Shown here piece after piece: positions 39,870 through 41,911 of a stretch of DNA of 41,911 nt (the first letter of the stretch is position 1; the number at the start of each line of letters is the position of its first letter). The translations under genes and the position numbers were made by a program. The notes beneath the pieces were generated by a model. The model was not told where the DNA came from and ran no database searches. It saw nothing but the letters and a program-made list of their open reading frames with translations. Source of the DNA: DATBGS01 sp036557885 (GTDB taxonomy: Bacteria > Chloroflexota > Ktedonobacteria > Ktedonobacterales > DATBGS01); assembly GCA_036557885.1 (NCBI GenBank), contig DATBGS010000115.1, forward strand, positions 1-41,911, in the 5' to 3' direction.

Positions 39870-40522
39870 GCCCGTCCTCCTTTGCTGCGGCTTCTCTCAC
39901 TGCGTCCCAGGCCCAGCCGCTCGGCCAGCGCCCCCAACGCGCGAAATTGCAGGGCGCGCACCGCGCCGGGCTGTTTGCCGAGTGCGCGCGCCAGGTCTTC
40001 AATACTTTGTCCTGCCAGAAATCGGCCAATCACCACGACTTGCTGTTCGGCGCTCAGGCTGCCAAGCGCCAGTCCTAATTCTTGCAAGGTTTCGCGCCAT
40101 TCCTGAAGGGCCGCCGGATCGCTGAGGAGGTCGTTTGCCATTGGCTCCGCGAGGAACTGGCCCTCATCAGCGGGCGAGCCAGGAAATGAGGCGTGGTAGG
40201 TTGCCTGCCGTTTCAGGTGCCGTATCGCTCTGGAAATCTTGCCCTGCGCAATTTGTATCATCCAGGCGAAGAATCCCGCCTCGTGCTCGGCGCGAAGGTC
40301 GGTAATGGATTCGACCATCACCAGGAAGACCTCCGAGACGACATCTTCCACCAGATCAGGCCGCCCCAGCCGCGCCAGCACATACCGATAGATGACAGGG
40401 AGGGCGCGCTGGTAGAGGGTCGCAAGTGCTTCCTCGTCCCGGCGGCGCGCCTTCCTGATCAAGGTGGCAAAGCTGGTGGCGGAGACTGGCTCCTGGCTGG
40501 CCGTAGGCACCCTCCCTGTCAT
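39866..40522 (-). CDS. ECF-like RNA polymerase sigma factor (sigma-70 family)
   Basis: The 218-residue product has region 2 (FATLIRKARRRDEEALATLY, YRYVLARLGRPDLVEDVVSE, VFLVMVESITDLRAEHEAGF, FAWMIQIAQGKISRAIRHLK) and region 4 (LGSLSAEQQVVVIGRFLAGQ, SIEDLARALGKQPGAVRALQ, FRALGALAERLG) as in ECF sigma factors. It lies 18 bases after the DUF5666-type gene and overlaps the anti-sigma-like gene at ATGA. The signal sensed is unknown, and the sequence gives no target promoter motif that I can assign with confidence. Confidence 0.93.
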   Translation of the reverse strand: MTGRVPTASQEPVSATSFATLIRKARRRDEEALATLYQRALPVIYRYVLARLGRPDLVEDVVSEVFLVMVESITDLRAEHEAGFFAWMIQIAQGKISRAIRHLKRQATYHASFPGSPADEGQFLAEPMANDLLSDPAALQEWRETLQELGLALGSLSAEQQVVVIGRFLAGQSIEDLARALGKQPGAVRALQFRALGALAERLGLGRSERSRSKGGRA

Positions 40523-40540
40523 CGCTAGAACTTCTGTCGT

Positions 40541-41341
40541 TTAATGGCCTGAGCCGTCATCACCACCGGAGCCACTGCCACCATGACCGCTGCCACCAGA
40601 GCCACTGCCGCTGCCACCGTCGTCATCACCGCCGCCGTTGCCATCGTGTCCGTCGCCGTCGTCTTGCCCACTCTTGATCTCTTTGGCGTAGAGCGAGCCA
40701 TCCGCGCGCTTCACAACTTCCACAACAACGTGCTGTCCGGCTGCCAGTTGCGAGAGTTTTAGCCCATCTTCCGTGTTCGTGTTCCTGTCAAACGCAATAG
40801 TCATTGTAGCAGTTTGACCATCAGGCAGGAAGACAAAGGTCTGGGCGGTGGTATCAATGGACTGGATGACGCCAGAGATTTTCTGATCTTCCTGATCGTT
40901 GTCGTTGTCGTTGTTGTCCTTGGCTACGGCAGCATCGTCTTGAATCTCTTTTGCCAGCACCGAGCCATTGCTCTGCTTCGTGCCTTCAATCCGCGCGGCC
41001 ACGTTCGTCTGAAGGCCACCTGTTACCTCGACATGCGTCTGGGCGGTGAAATCAACGGTGATTGGTGCTTGCTGCCCATCGGGAAGGAAGTCCAGATTGC
41101 CGCTGCTGGTGGTGCCTTGATCAAACGTGATCGTCTGAATCATTCCGTGCGCTTTGAACTCGTTTTGGTCGTTTTGATCGTGCTGCTCGGTGGCCTGCGC
41201 CGAGTGGGAGTCGCCGCTGTTGCTCGCCAAGGGGACGATGTTGCCGCTGCGCGCTGCCATCACCACGCCTGCCCCAATCACCAGAACTGCCACCACGACG
41301 ACCAGATTGGTCAGCAGCCGTGTTTTTGACCAGTTGCCCAT
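40541..41341 (-). CDS. Exported DUF5666 protein with Gly/Ser/Asp/His tail
   Basis: A 266-residue protein with an N-terminal membrane anchor or signal (TNLVVVVAVLVIGAGVVMAA), then a Gln/Asp/Asn-rich linker and two DUF5666-like repeats (FKAHGMIQTITFDQGTTSSG ... HVEVTGGLQTNVAARIEGTK and SGVIQSIDTTAQTFVFLPDG ... QLAAGQHVVVEVVKRADGSL, YAKEI). The tail (about residues 228-266) is GGDDDGGSGSGSGG-like and resembles that of the anti-sigma-like protein. DUF5666 domains are OB-fold-like beta barrels often found in exported proteins. AAGGAG is 11 bases before the ATG at 41341. Confidence 0.85.
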   Translation of the reverse strand: MGNWSKTRLLTNLVVVVAVLVIGAGVVMAARSGNIVPLASNSGDSHSAQATEQHDQNDQNEFKAHGMIQTITFDQGTTSSGNLDFLPDGQQAPITVDFTAQTHVEVTGGLQTNVAARIEGTKQSNGSVLAKEIQDDAAVAKDNNDNDNDQEDQKISGVIQSIDTTAQTFVFLPDGQTATMTIAFDRNTNTEDGLKLSQLAAGQHVVVEVVKRADGSLYAKEIKSGQDDGDGHDGNGGGDDDGGSGSGSGGSGHGGSGSGGDDGSGH

Positions 41342-41542
41342 TGTTATTTTTGCTCCTTAGTGCAAAATCACTTGACCTATTCGGTATGCTCTGCTATCCT
41401 CTCCCCAGGGCAGATGCGACTGGAGACACACAGGATAACGACCCGTATGAGGGTATTGAAATTAAGAAGTTCTGCGCAGCAACTTTCGGATAAGTAGTGC
41501 CAGAGGGGGATGATTTGTTACGCGCATATTGAGAAAGTTACG

Positions 41543-41587
41543 AAGAAAGAAGAAAGTGCGGGCGCCATTTCTGCGCGGCGCCCGCAC
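41543..41587 (-). terminator. Terminator of the truncated minus-strand gene
   Basis: GTGCGGGCGCC (41556-41566) pairs perfectly with 41577-41587 across a 10-base loop; on the minus strand the stem is followed by TTTCTTCTTTCTT. It is 46 bases after the stop of the gene at 41634. Confidence 0.75.
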
Positions 41588-41633
41588 AAGCTGCTGCTCT
41601 TATACCAGCCTGGGGAGAAAACCCTCACCAGCG

Positions 41634-41911
41634 CTATACGAAATGGACGGACGCGCTGCCCGGCTCCTCGCTCCCCTGGGCACGCAGCACCGGCACAAAG
41701 GGCAGGGGCACCTTCCCACCTGCCTCCTGCTCCGCTTGTAGGATGGGGACAATCAGCGCTCGCTGCTCTGCTGGCAGCGCTACCGACGCGATGAAGGGTG
41801 CCAACTCGTCTGGATAGGGCACCCTCGTGACAAACTGCTCCTGCCACAGATCACGGAACGCGCGCCGCAGACACACTTCCGCCAACCACTCCCCTCCGAT
41901 TTTGGCGAGGT
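41634..41911 (-). CDS. C-terminal 92 residues of a truncated, unidentified protein
   Basis: The frame is open to the right edge of the window, so the N-terminus is outside. The visible part reads LAKIGGEWLAEVCLRRAFRD, LWQEQFVTRVPYPDELAPFI, ASVALPAEQRALIVPILQAE, QEAGGKVPLPFVPVLRAQGS and ends EEPGSASVHFV. There are no hallmark motifs; I do not recognise the family. A hairpin terminator follows it. Confidence 0.5.
   Translation of the reverse strand, partial: LAKIGGEWLAEVCLRRAFRDLWQEQFVTRVPYPDELAPFIASVALPAEQRALIVPILQAEQEAGGKVPLPFVPVLRAQGSEEPGSASVHFV

Noticed and set aside
1..41911. CRISPR array or prophage
   Set aside because: No regularly spaced direct repeats and no phage structural genes were seen; the repeats present are dispersed palindromes.

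Overview
The window is a GC-rich bacterial chromosome segment. Gene content suggests a spore-forming, multicellular Chloroflexota lineage of the Ktedonobacteria type: the prkA–DUF444–spoVR sporulation/stress cluster, F420/LLM-type oxidoreductases, an aerobic CO-dehydrogenase-like molybdoprotein, DUF5667/DUF5666-type sigma-associated proteins, and many small palindromic intergenic repeats. This placement is an inference; no rRNA or universal marker is present to confirm it.

Layout. Positions 1-279 hold the start of a small membrane protein gene that runs out of the window. Positions 480-2490 carry an IS607-family element (serine recombinase tnpA overlapping an RNA-guided-nuclease-family tnpB), directly followed by a membrane HAMP protein gene. 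Then come queA, a large polytopic membrane protein, an MFS exporter, a tRNA-dihydrouridine synthase, a degenerate receiver–SnoaL fusion, argJ, a relic of an LLM-type gene beside a small membrane protein gene, and two unassigned genes (13.5-15.2 kb). From 15.3 to 20.6 kb there are two tandem EamA/DMT transporters and two LLM oxidoreductase paralogs, separated by a duplicated pair of small membrane protein genes. A long minus-strand run (27.05 to 20.58 kb) encodes a membrane protein, P-loop kinase, molybdenum hydroxylase large subunit, GNAT acetyltransferase, ATP-grasp protein, YHS protein and nucleotidyltransferase.

From 27.35 to 35.35 kb there is a plus-strand operon with a consensus sigma-70-type promoter and a terminator-like leader hairpin: prkA (interrupted by a 300-residue intein), the DUF444/YhbH-YeaH gene, spoVR and a GAF-GAF histidine kinase, closed by a strong terminator. 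Minus-strand genes for a DksA-like zinc-finger protein, a DUF4870-like protein whose promoter has a GAAC-N4-GTTC palindrome in its spacer, and a ferritin-like/VIT1 fusion follow. The window ends with a minus-strand DUF5666 protein–sigma factor–anti-sigma-like operon and a truncated gene.

The most unusual feature is non-coding. At 38.30-38.68 kb a consensus promoter (TTGACA-17-TATACT) drives two tandem structured RNA units built on the same stem framework. Unit 1 contains, in circularly permuted order (3' half before 5' half), all the parts of a tRNA-Lys(CUU)-like cloverleaf, including an encoded CCA. Unit 2 carries a linear, Phe(GAA)-like cloverleaf with a shortened acceptor stem. Bacterial Y RNAs (YrlA type), a true permuted tRNA gene, or an undescribed RNA class are the candidate explanations.
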